Notes: generated from the letters alone by a model not told the origin. DNA of 8,497 nucleotides from Spirochaetaceae bacterium (GCA_003452735.1 DMNL01000104.1:1-8497), one strand, 5' to 3'. Positions 1-6,400 are shown, counted from the first letter of the stretch. A program made the numbers and translations.

Positions 1-1292
1 ACTTGCATGTCGCCAAAAAAAGTAAGAGCAAGACTCCTTGGTATAGGTGTGGCAGTCATCATTAAAAAATCTGGCACATGGCCTTTCTTGTAGAGGGCTA
101 CCCTCTGTAGCACTCCAAAGCGCTGCTGCTCATCGATTATGACCAGTTCGAGATTTTTAAAAGAAACATCATCGGAGAAAAGGGCATGTGTACCTATGGC
201 GATATCTATGTCGCCACTTTTAAGAGCTTCTAATAGTTGAGGCCGAACAGCGCTAGATATCGAGCCGGTCACAAATGCAAGGCGTACACCCAAGGGCTCT
301 ACAAGATGTGCAGCAATGGTTGCGTGTTGCCGGGCAAGGAGTTCAGTAGGAGCCATTATTGCTACCTGTCCTCCTCGCTCAACTGCATATAGTGCCGCAA
401 GCAGAGCCACCATTGTTTTTCCTGATCCGACATCTCCCTGCAGAAGCCTGGCCATAGGAAAAGGCTTGTGCATGTCCTCTATGATTTCCTTGAGGACTAG
501 TTCTTGATCTTCAGTTAGCGTGTAGGGAAGACGCTCCCGAAGCTGTCTGGCAAGTACGCCAGGAACAAAGATGCGATTAATGGTTTTTGTCTGTCTAGAA
601 CGAATTCTTAGTGCAATACCAAGCTGAAAGTAAAAGAGCTCTTCGTAGGCAAGCCTATCATGAGCAATTTTAACTGATTCCCATGATGAAGGAAAATGAA
701 TTGAGCGAATAGCTTCAGACTTGGGTGGGAAGCAGTATGATTCACGCAGAGCATCTGGAAGTTCATCCTCGATATGAGGTGCAAATTTTTGAAGTGCTAG
801 AGCTGTCAACCTTCTCATAGTTGTTTGGTTCAGCCTTCCCGTGAGGGGATAAATAGGCGAAAGATTCTGTTCTGGAACGAAGTCTTCCTGGAGGGGTTTT
901 AGCTCAAAGGCAGAAGACTGGATTTCGCCATACTTAAACTGAAATTTGCCATAGATCTGGATTATCGAGCCAACGGGAGCCATTTGCTCGAGGAAAGGCC
1001 TATTGAAGCAGAGGAGGGCCCCCTCGGAAGAATCGTCTGCTATGATGATCTTTAGAGTGCGCATTTTTCCAAAGCCAAACCATTCATGGCGAATGACCTT
1101 GGCCTTAGTATAAACCTTAGCTTCAGAAAAGCGCGATAATGGAAGGATTTTTGTTCTGTCTTCATAATCTCTTGGCAGGTGCAGCAAAAGATCCGCAATA
1201 GTATGAATACCTAGATTCGCAAGTGAACGCAGGGTTGCTGGCCCTGTTCCTCTGAGAATGCGTATATCCTGTGTCAATTCCCTTAAAAACAC
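1..1292 (-). CDS. recG: ATP-dependent DNA helicase RecG, N-terminal 430 codons (3' end outside window)
   Basis: RecG unwinds and regresses stalled replication forks and branched DNA in the cytoplasm. The N-terminal wedge/OB region is visible, with a helix-hairpin-like RGTGPATL near residue 15 and IYPLTGRL around residues 145-152. The helicase core follows: motif I QGDVGSGKT at about 285-293, motif Ia APTELLARQH near 314-323, IGTHALF, motif II DEQQRFGV at 387-394, and motif III MTATPIPR from 412. The family is usually about 690 residues, so roughly 60 percent is present and the C-terminal helicase lobe lies off the left edge. No stop interrupts the frame in the stretches I translated. The chosen start is GTG at 1292, giving MFLRELTQDIRIL, which matches the usual RecG beginning; the in-frame stop upstream is at 1326-1328. 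There is no good Shine-Dalgarno before it. Motif II reads DEQQ where DEQH is more familiar. Identity is near certain; the start is moderately sure. Confidence 0.96.
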   Translation of the reverse strand, partial: MFLRELTQDIRILRGTGPATLRSLANLGIHTIADLLLHLPRDYEDRTKILPLSRFSEAKVYTKAKVIRHEWFGFGKMRTLKIIIADDSSEGALLCFNRPFLEQMAPVGSIIQIYGKFQFKYGEIQSSAFELKPLQEDFVPEQNLSPIYPLTGRLNQTTMRRLTALALQKFAPHIEDELPDALRESYCFPPKSEAIRSIHFPSSWESVKIAHDRLAYEELFYFQLGIALRIRSRQTKTINRIFVPGVLARQLRERLPYTLTEDQELVLKEIIEDMHKPFPMARLLQGDVGSGKTMVALLAALYAVERGGQVAIMAPTELLARQHATIAAHLVEPLGVRLAFVTGSISSAVRPQLLEALKSGDIDIAIGTHALFSDDVSFKNLELVIIDEQQRFGVLQRVALYKKGHVPDFLMMTATPIPRSLALTFFGDMQ

Positions 1293-1365
1293 GGATTTTA
1301 GTATACAAAGAGTCTTATTCGAGTGCTACTATATGAATTATGAAGAGTAAACAAGGAGGAAATCG
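1293..1365. promoter_or_regulatory. Divergent promoter region between recG and the M32 peptidase gene
   Basis: These 73 bp must hold promoters for both divergent genes unless transcripts start inside the genes. On the minus strand TATACT (1305 to 1300) resembles a -10 box and lies about 7 nt before the recG GTG, so a transcript from it would have almost no leader. Because GTATAC at 1301-1306 is self-complementary, the plus strand also shows TATACA (1302-1307). A second plus-strand -10 candidate is TACTAT at 1327-1332. No convincing -35 box is seen for any of them. On the plus strand, AAGGAGG at 1353-1359 is a strong Shine-Dalgarno 6 nt before the ATG at 1366. The promoter calls are inference from short matches. 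Confidence 0.35.
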
Positions 1366-2865
1366 ATGCAAAAAGAAACGGCTCGCCTTATAGAGCTTGA
1401 TCGAGAACACACTCTTATGTCTCATATTAGTGCAGTCCTCGGATGGGATCAGGAGACCTACATGCCTTCCAAAGCGATACAGGAACGCGCATCACAGCTT
1501 GCGCTTTTCGAGGGGCTTGCCCACCAAAAGGCAGTAAATCCCGAAATAGGTGAGCTACTTGCGACACTAGAAGCGAAGCATGATCTTTCTCCAGATGAGA
1601 AAGCCTATATCCGCAAGGTGCGGAGGGATTATGATATAGAAACCAAGTTACCAGAGGCTTTTGTCACCGAATATGCGAGATCAACTAGCATTGCGCAGGT
1701 AAAATGGGCAGAGGCAAAAAAAGACAACGATTTTAAGGCATTTGAATCTCACCTTGAAAAAATTGTTGGCCTCTCGCGAGAACTGGCAGGGTATCTCAAT
1801 CCGAATGCAAGACCCTATGATGTACTACTCGATCTATATGAGCCCGGAAGCTCGCAGGAATCGATTACAGCTGTTTTTTCCACAATGAAGGCTTATCTCG
1901 TCGATATCCTCGACAAGATACGCGCTAAGCCGCAGATAGAAGACAAATGTCTAGGGCGGTATGTCAGCTCTGAAACTCAAGAACAAATAAGCTTGTATTT
2001 CATGAAGGTGCTGCATTTCGAGATGGATCGCGGAAGGCTGGATGTTTCTGCTCATCCTTTCACAACAAGCCTCGGTGCTGACGATATACGCATTACAACG
2101 CGCTATGTTGAAGATTATTTTCCTTCAAGCCTCTTTAGCACAATCCATGAATCGGGTCATGCTCTCTACGATATGGGAATCGATCCAAATCCAGAGTTTA
2201 GAGGGACAAAACTGGCTGAAGCTGTATCGATGGCGGTGCATGAGTCACAGTCTAGGCTGTGGGAGAATATAGTTGGCCGCTCCAGGGCATTCTGGGAGAG
2301 GAATTTTTTAGCCTTGAGTGCCCTTTTGGGTGAGGCTGGCAGGGATCTTGACTTCGAAAGCTTTATAGAATCAGTAAATAGAGTGAGTCCTTCGCTTATT
2401 AGAACCGAAGCAGATGAAGTTACATATGGTTTGCATATAATTGCGCGTTTTGAGCTAGAGTCAGCGCTATTAGACGGGAATCTGCGTGTGGCAGATATGC
2501 CTGGAGCATGGGGAGAGAAGTACAAGAAATTATTGGGGTTAGAAGTGCCAAATGATCGAGTGGGCTGCCTTCAGGATGTTCATTGGTCTATAGGATATTT
2601 TGGATATTTCCCAAGCTATGCGCTTGGAAATCTCTATGCTGCACAGTTCTGGGCTAAGCTCAAGGAAGAAGTACCTGACATCGAAGCTCGCATAGCGAGC
2701 GGTGATACTCTCTCTGTGCTTACATGGCTTCGAGCCAATGTGCATTGTCATGGATCACGCTATATGCCAGGCGAACTCGTCGAAAAAGCCACTGGTTCTG
2801 CTCTGGATCCTGTGTGGTTTGAGAAATATCTACGAGAAAAATATTCTAGCATATACGGGTTCTAA
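1366..2865 (+). CDS. M32 family metallocarboxypeptidase (carboxypeptidase Taq type)
   Basis: This is a zinc-dependent carboxypeptidase of the M32 family, cytosolic and probably acting in peptide turnover by removing C-terminal residues. The 499-residue length is normal for the family. Family hallmarks appear in order: LGWDQETYMP near 25-34, DIRITTRY at 240-247, the HExxH zinc motif HESGHALYD at 261-269 (His261 and His265 as ligands, Glu262 as catalytic base), HESQSRLWEN at 292-301 carrying the expected third ligand Glu293, LHIIARFELE at about 356-365, and GYFPSYALGN at 413-422. There is no signal peptide or membrane segment. The ATG at 1366 is supported by AAGGAGG six bases upstream and by the standard N-terminal helix. 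It is transcribed alone, divergent from recG and convergent with the his operon, its stop lying 3 bp from that of hisD. No functional link with histidine synthesis is evident. The exact substrate range cannot be read from sequence. Confidence 0.96.
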   Translation: MQKETARLIELDREHTLMSHISAVLGWDQETYMPSKAIQERASQLALFEGLAHQKAVNPEIGELLATLEAKHDLSPDEKAYIRKVRRDYDIETKLPEAFVTEYARSTSIAQVKWAEAKKDNDFKAFESHLEKIVGLSRELAGYLNPNARPYDVLLDLYEPGSSQESITAVFSTMKAYLVDILDKIRAKPQIEDKCLGRYVSSETQEQISLYFMKVLHFEMDRGRLDVSAHPFTTSLGADDIRITTRYVEDYFPSSLFSTIHESGHALYDMGIDPNPEFRGTKLAEAVSMAVHESQSRLWENIVGRSRAFWERNFLALSALLGEAGRDLDFESFIESVNRVSPSLIRTEADEVTYGLHIIARFELESALLDGNLRVADMPGAWGEKYKKLLGLEVPNDRVGCLQDVHWSIGYFGYFPSYALGNLYAAQFWAKLKEEVPDIEARIASGDTLSVLTWLRANVHCHGSRYMPGELVEKATGSALDPVWFEKYLREKYSSIYGF

Positions 2866-2868
2866 GCA

Positions 2869-4299
2869 TTAGGACTTAGGGCTTTCATTTTTATGTTTGA
2901 GAGTACGTGTTAGTGCGGCTTGTGCGTGCGCCTCGAGGCCTTCTAGGCGAGCGAAAGCAGCAGTATCCTCAACGAGGAGCTCTGGATTCTCTATGGCAAG
3001 CCATGTTCTGGTTCGTAAAAAGCAAAGGACTGAGAGGCCAGCGGCAAATCTAGATGCTCCTCCAGTAGGAAGAGTGTGATTGGGCCCTGCACCATAGTCT
3101 CCGAATACTTCTGCTGATCTTAGGCCGAGAAAGACAGCACCTGCGTTTTTTATCTGTTTCATAAGGCTTGCAGGATCTGTGGTTGCAATCTCGAGGTGTT
3201 CCGGCGCGCAGCGATTTGCTCCATCAACAACTCGCAGAAGATCATGCTCTACACAGATAAAGCCATTCGAAAGGGCTCGATTGGCTATACTTCGATTAGG
3301 TTCAGGGAGCTCTTCGAGCCTAGTTTTGAGGGCTTTTTGGATTTCGAGAGCTAAAGTTTCTTCGGTCACAATTGCAGCGGGCAGTGAATCTGGGGAGTGC
3401 TCTGCCTGGGCTAGAAGATCAGCAGCAATAATGTCGGCTTCTGCGGTTTTATCTGCAATGATAAGTAGTTCCGAGGGGCCGGCTGGTGCTTCAGTGCCTA
3501 CAATGCCGAAAAGTTGGCGCTTTGCTGATGCGACATATTTTCCGCCAGGGCCTACGATGACATCGCATTTGGGGATACAGACGCCGAAAGCTAAGGCTGC
3601 AATAGCATGGGCGCCTCCTACTTGCAAGAATCCTTCTGCGCCTGCAAGCCATGAGGCAGCCAGGGTCTCCTTGCTGGGATTGGGGCCAGCACACCAGACT
3701 TCTTCGACGCCTGCAACTTTTGCAGGGACAACGGTCATGATTGCGCTGGAGGGGAGGGGGAAGGCACCACCTGGAACATAACAACCTACACGCGCCACGG
3801 GCACGATTTCGTGCCCGTAGCGGCCGCACAACGCGCCTTTCTCGCCTTCTTTTTTAATTCCTTTAGCTGTCATTTTTTTTGCCGACATCTCTATGTCGGC
3901 TGGCTCATTTGGCTCTAACAGGCTCTTTGGTTCTATTGGATCTATCGGAGATGCAATCTCTATCGGCTCTATCTGAAGCGGTATGCTAAGAGGCGCAAGG
4001 CAGGCGCGTTGAGCGGCCGCAAAGGCCGCTACGCGGCCTTTGGCGCGCCCTAAAAGCTCGGCGGTTTCCTTAGGCAGCGCATCATAGGCAGCTTTCATTT
4101 CATCGCAAGAGATAACAAGAGGCGCTCCTGCCGGAAGTCCGTCGAGTCTCTCCGCCCATCGCCTAAGCTCTTCCTCTTTGCCAGTACGAATCGCATCGAT
4201 AGCCTGCTTGGCAACCGCATCGATTTCTGGATCGAAAAGCCTCGCCGAAGGCTCCGGGATATCATCGATCCTAATTCTTCTTAATGGATGCTTTTCCAT
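2869..4299 (-). CDS. hisD: Histidinol dehydrogenase with an extra in-frame segment
   Basis: HisD catalyses the last two steps of histidine synthesis, the NAD-dependent oxidation of L-histidinol through histidinaldehyde to histidine, using a bound zinc. Family signatures are VGCYVPGGAFPLPSSA from residue 171, VGGAHAIAALAFG at about 227-239, and APAGPSELL. Catalytic and zinc residues are present: Gln298 and His301 in LLAQAEHSPDS, Glu367-His368 in CAPEHLE, Asp401 in GDYGAGPNH, and His458 near the C-terminus. At 476 residues it exceeds the 434 of E. coli HisD. The excess sits between AAFAAAQ (92-98) and the VGCYVPGG strand, where about 73 residues replace about 24. This extra part has repeated x-(E/D)-P triplets (110-133) followed by a Lys-rich stretch (141-154). 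The ATG at 4299 lies 19 bp inside the upstream fusion gene and has AAGGA at 4308-4312 before it, so translation is probably coupled. It is the last gene of the operon. Confidence 0.96.
   Translation of the reverse strand: MEKHPLRRIRIDDIPEPSARLFDPEIDAVAKQAIDAIRTGKEEELRRWAERLDGLPAGAPLVISCDEMKAAYDALPKETAELLGRAKGRVAAFAAAQRACLAPLSIPLQIEPIEIASPIDPIEPKSLLEPNEPADIEMSAKKMTAKGIKKEGEKGALCGRYGHEIVPVARVGCYVPGGAFPLPSSAIMTVVPAKVAGVEEVWCAGPNPSKETLAASWLAGAEGFLQVGGAHAIAALAFGVCIPKCDVIVGPGGKYVASAKRQLFGIVGTEAPAGPSELLIIADKTAEADIIAADLLAQAEHSPDSLPAAIVTEETLALEIQKALKTRLEELPEPNRSIANRALSNGFICVEHDLLRVVDGANRCAPEHLEIATTDPASLMKQIKNAGAVFLGLRSAEVFGDYGAGPNHTLPTGGASRFAAGLSVLCFLRTRTWLAIENPELLVEDTAAFARLEGLEAHAQAALTRTLKHKNESPKS
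3797..3818. repeat. Inverted repeat in hisD, 10-bp arms with 2-nt centre
   Basis: The arms ACGGGCACGA (3797-3806) and TCGTGCCCGT (3809-3818) are exactly complementary around TT. In the mRNA this would form a GC-rich hairpin, realistically 9 bp with a 4-nt loop. It encodes the HisD segment around GHEIVPVA, which is normal family sequence, so the palindrome may simply reflect codon choice. There is no U-run after it on either strand, so it is not an intrinsic terminator. Confidence 0.7.
3881..3900. repeat. Inverted repeat inside the hisD insert, 8-bp arms with 4-nt loop
   Basis: GCCGACAT (3881-3888) and ATGTCGGC (3893-3900) are perfectly complementary around CTCT. It codes for residues 134-140 (ADIEMSA) of HisD, inside the segment absent from ordinary HisD. 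On the coding strand the hairpin is followed at once by eight A residues (3880 down to 3873). The matching T-run lies before the hairpin on the plus strand, so neither direction makes a terminator. Confidence 0.75.
3901..3972 (-). repeat. Degenerate Pro-Glu repeat in the hisD insert
   Basis: Residues 110-133 of HisD contain five x-(E/D)-P triplets: IEP, IDP, IEP, LEP and NEP. On the plus strand this shows as loosely spaced GGCTC and TCTAT elements about every 9-10 bases (GGCTCATTT, GGCTCTAAC, GGCTCTTTGG and so on). It is low complexity, likely a flexible or extended surface loop, and probably grew by short slippage duplications. That last point is inference. Confidence 0.55.
4020..4042. repeat. 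Inverted repeat in the 5' part of hisD, 10-bp arms with 3-nt loop
   Basis: CAAAGGCCGC (4020-4029) and GCGGCCTTTG (4033-4042) are exactly complementary around TAC. It encodes an Ala-rich helix of HisD (around GRVAAFA) just before the extra segment. It partly overlaps the octamer GCGGCCGC at 4013-4020, a second copy of which lies at 3820-3827. The mRNA hairpin would be very stable for a gene of this overall composition. Confidence 0.7.
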
Positions 4300-5594
4300 T
4301 CGCTTTTTCCTTCTGGACCTTCGAATTCGGGTTTTGCATCTCCCCCGCGCCGCGTTACACGCAATGACCGACGCTCGAGTTCCTCCTCGATATCCGATAG
4401 GCTGGCCCCCATGCTGATTGTTTTTACCAAAGTGAAATAGAGTACATCGGCAGCTTCAGATATTGCCTCTTGTATAGATTTTGCCTGGGCAAGCTCTTGC
4501 ACTTCTTCGCGAAGCTTGGATGCCAGCAGAGATTCATCTGCAAATAGCCTTCGAGTATAAGAGCCGGGAGGTGCTTCTTTCATGCGTTTCTTGATAGTGC
4601 GATCGAGTTTTTCCAGTCCATAACCGTTATCAAAGCAGGTTCTCCTGCCAAGATGACAAAAGCCTTCGCCATTCTGGCGCACCGTAAAGCGGATTGTGTC
4701 GCGATCGCAATCGAGCTCTGCGCGGATAAGGGTTTGGTCGTTTCCAGATGACTCCCCCTTGACCCAAAGGCCCCTTGAGCGAGAATGATACGTTCCTTTG
4801 CCGCTATTCAATGCTACTTTTAGACTCTCCATGCTCGAATGAACAAGCCCAAGTGCCTTTCCAGACTCATCGCAGACAAGCGTAGGCCATAGTCCATCGG
4901 CCCTATCGGTAACAAGAGGTGCGGCAAAGGCCTCCGCAAGAGATAAATCGCCCAACACAAGCGAAGTGCCAACTTGGAGATCGGCACCCAGTCTATCCAA
5001 GGCCGCAATATCTGCAATGCCTCGTTCGCCTCCGGCGGCACCTCCAGCAAATGTGAATTTTCTATCGGGCGAGAGAGCAATCAGCTTTCTTGCTCTTTCG
5101 ATATCGATTCCGCACTGGTCGCCCTCGGTTTCGATGAAGGTGATGAGAAACCCAGACACATAGGGGGAAAGAACACTGATCGATTGTTCAATGGAACCTT
5201 CCCTTGGCTTCGACCATCCTTCGACCATGATAGTCCCTTCCTTGCTGTCCAAGGCCGCAATAAGTCGATCACGCGGTAAGCTGGAAAGAAATTCGGGTGT
5301 GGCCGAAGTTCCTATCATTATCGAACGGGCTCCTTCATTGAGGTAATCCATAGCAAGGCCAATCGTTCGAATGCCTCCACCTACGCGTACTCGATGGGTT
5401 CTGCATAGAGAAAGAATGAGCTCTCGGTTGCTTCCGATTCCTTTGGCAGCATCGAGGTCTACTACGGCGAACTCTCCAACCCTAGCATATCGTTCGGCGA
5501 GCTCTAGAGGGTTTCCAGCATCCAGAGGTGGCTGCTTTCCTCCTCTAAGCTGTACTGCTCTGCCATTCATAATATCGATACTAGGCACGATCAT
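4281..5594 (-). CDS. hisA-hisIE: Trifunctional HisA-HisI-HisE fusion (ProFAR isomerase / PR-AMP cyclohydrolase / PR-ATP pyrophosphatase)
   Basis: One 437-residue polypeptide carries three consecutive histidine enzymes. Residues 1 to about 226 are a HisA (beta-alpha)8 barrel: IVPSID with Asp7 as predicted catalytic base, the phosphate-binding RVGGGIRT near 70-77, Asp116 in AALDSKEG as predicted general acid, and the closing QVGTSLVLGDLSLAEAF. Residues about 232-324 are HisI: DGLWPTLVCDESG, SRSRGLWVKGESSGN at 271-285, Mg-binding DCDRD at 295-299, and GFCHLGRRTCF with Cys296, Cys313 and Cys320 as expected zinc ligands. Residues about 327-412 are HisE: SYTRRLF, REEVQEL (Glu363, Glu364, Glu367) and EAADVLYF (Glu380, Asp383). 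A charged tail of about 25 residues follows. Together they perform steps 2, 3 and 4. HisI is one residue shorter than usual before LWVKGE. The ATG at 5594 overlaps the hisF stop as ATGA and has GGAGGT at 5601-5606. HisIE fusions are common; a HisA-HisIE fusion is much less familiar to me. Confidence 0.94.
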   Translation of the reverse strand: MIVPSIDIMNGRAVQLRGGKQPPLDAGNPLELAERYARVGEFAVVDLDAAKGIGSNRELILSLCRTHRVRVGGGIRTIGLAMDYLNEGARSIMIGTSATPEFLSSLPRDRLIAALDSKEGTIMVEGWSKPREGSIEQSISVLSPYVSGFLITFIETEGDQCGIDIERARKLIALSPDRKFTFAGGAAGGERGIADIAALDRLGADLQVGTSLVLGDLSLAEAFAAPLVTDRADGLWPTLVCDESGKALGLVHSSMESLKVALNSGKGTYHSRSRGLWVKGESSGNDQTLIRAELDCDRDTIRFTVRQNGEGFCHLGRRTCFDNGYGLEKLDRTIKKRMKEAPPGSYTRRLFADESLLASKLREEVQELAQAKSIQEAISEAADVLYFTLVKTISMGASLSDIEEELERRSLRVTRRGGDAKPEFEGPEGKSEWKSIH

Positions 5595-6400
5595 AATCTT
5601 ACCTCCACATCGTGTGCTTTCAAGAATTCTTTTATCTCTCGAATCGAGACTTCACCGCGATGGAAAATCCCAGCGGCGAGCAGAGCGGATGCGCCACTTA
5701 AATATCCCTCCAGAAAATGCTCTAGCATTGAAGCACCTCCAGAAGCGATAATCGGTACAGATACTATACGGGCGACAATTTCGATAAGTCTGCAATCGTA
5801 ACCCAGGCAAGTGCCATCGCGATCTATCGAAGTGAGTAGAATCTGTCCTGCACCTCGCTCTGCGGCTTCTTGTGCCCATTCTGATACATCGATACCCATC
5901 GATTTGGAGCCTCCATCGATTTTCACTTCATATCCCGATGGCATAGATGCATTATGTGCAGCATCGATGGCTACCACTATGCATTCTGTTCCGAATATTG
6001 AGGCCATTTCATCGATTATCGCAGGTTTTTTCACAGCAACGCTGTTTATCGAGACATAGTCCGCGCCTGCCTCGAACAATCGGGCTGCATCCTCGATGCT
6101 CGCAATTCCGCCGCCTACAGTGAGAGGAATCGAAATCGCCTGGTGTATGCGCGCAACTTCCTGCGCCATGGTCTTTCTTCCCTCTATAGTGGCGCTGATA
6201 TCGAGAAAAGCAAGCTCGTCAGCTCCTTGCTTTTCATAGATAAGAGCGCGCTCTAGAGGATCTCCAGAATCTACGAGATTTTGAAATCGCTTGCCTTTGA
6301 CAACTCGACCTTCTTTGAAATCGAGGCATGGAATTATCTTGACAGCAGACATTCTCATGCATTTTTGCAATGCTGACTTAGATTTCTTGTTCGTATTCAT
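5591..6400 (-). CDS. hisF: Imidazole glycerol phosphate synthase cyclase subunit
   Basis: HisF takes PRFAR and ammonia, normally delivered by the HisH glutaminase, and forms imidazole glycerol phosphate plus AICAR. Motifs: IIPCLDFKEGRVVKGKRF with the first catalytic Asp (residue 27 here), DSGDPLE, TVGGGI, SINSVAV, VVAIDA with the second catalytic Asp (146), ILLTSIDRDG, and IIASGGASMLEHFLEG. The chosen ATG at 6400 makes ATGA with the hisB stop and has GGAG at 6406-6409. This gives 269 residues with a 16-residue basic N-terminal extension before the MSAVKIIPCLD that resembles the usual start; that internal ATG (6352) has no Shine-Dalgarno. An upstream ATG at 6421 preceded by AAAGGGGG is the alternative. 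Compared with Thermotoga HisF from memory, the gate residues Arg5, Lys99 and Glu167 appear here as Lys, Tyr (ADYVSIN) and Gln (GAGQILL). No hisH lies beside it. Confidence 0.93.
   Translation of the reverse strand: MNTNKKSKSALQKCMRMSAVKIIPCLDFKEGRVVKGKRFQNLVDSGDPLERALIYEKQGADELAFLDISATIEGRKTMAQEVARIHQAISIPLTVGGGIASIEDAARLFEAGADYVSINSVAVKKPAIIDEMASIFGTECIVVAIDAAHNASMPSGYEVKIDGGSKSMGIDVSEWAQEAAERGAGQILLTSIDRDGTCLGYDCRLIEIVARIVSVPIIASGGASMLEHFLEGYLSGASALLAAGIFHRGEVSIREIKEFLKAHDVEVRL
6205..6235. repeat. Inverted repeat in hisF, 10-bp arms with 11-nt loop
   Basis: GAAAAGCAAG (6205-6214) and CTTGCTTTTC (6226-6235) are exactly complementary. It lies wholly in coding sequence for YEKQGADELAF. The arm end carries TTTT, but with a weak AT-rich base it is a poor terminator. 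Chance or codon choice is a sufficient explanation. Confidence 0.5.

Noticed and set aside
316..507. A 63-codon plus-strand open frame near the left edge
   Set aside because: It is antisense to the recG Walker A region and shows no independent evidence of coding.
2166..2525. A 119-codon minus-strand open frame opposite the M32 gene
   Set aside because: It is antisense to the zinc-site region of a clearly real peptidase, with no family resemblance and no ribosome binding site.
2862..2892. Possible plus-strand terminator after the M32 gene: CTAAG (2862-2866) pairing with CTTAG (2875-2879), followed by a T-rich stretch
   Set aside because: The stem is only 5 bp with an 8-nt loop and low GC, and the T-run is separated from it by GGGCTTTCA. 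It is too weak to call.
3179..3781. A 200-codon plus-strand open frame opposite hisD
   Set aside because: It lies wholly antisense to well-supported hisD coding sequence, has no ribosome binding site or recognisable domain, and its Ser/Ala-rich composition is what the complement of HisD codons would give.
3873..3900. Hairpin plus T8 at the hisD insert as an intrinsic terminator
   Set aside because: On the plus strand the T-run comes before the hairpin, and on the minus strand the hairpin is followed by A residues. Neither orientation has the required U-run after the stem.
3819..4021. The two AGCGGCCGCA copies as target-site duplication of a mobile element in hisD
   Set aside because: They are 193 bp apart, lie in different reading frames, and each falls in sequence alignable with normal HisD, so a simple insertion with duplication does not fit.
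5591..6400. HisF as a WbuZ-like paralogue for surface-sugar synthesis
   Set aside because: It sits inside a tightly coupled his operon between hisB and hisA with no sugar genes nearby, and both catalytic Asp motifs are standard.
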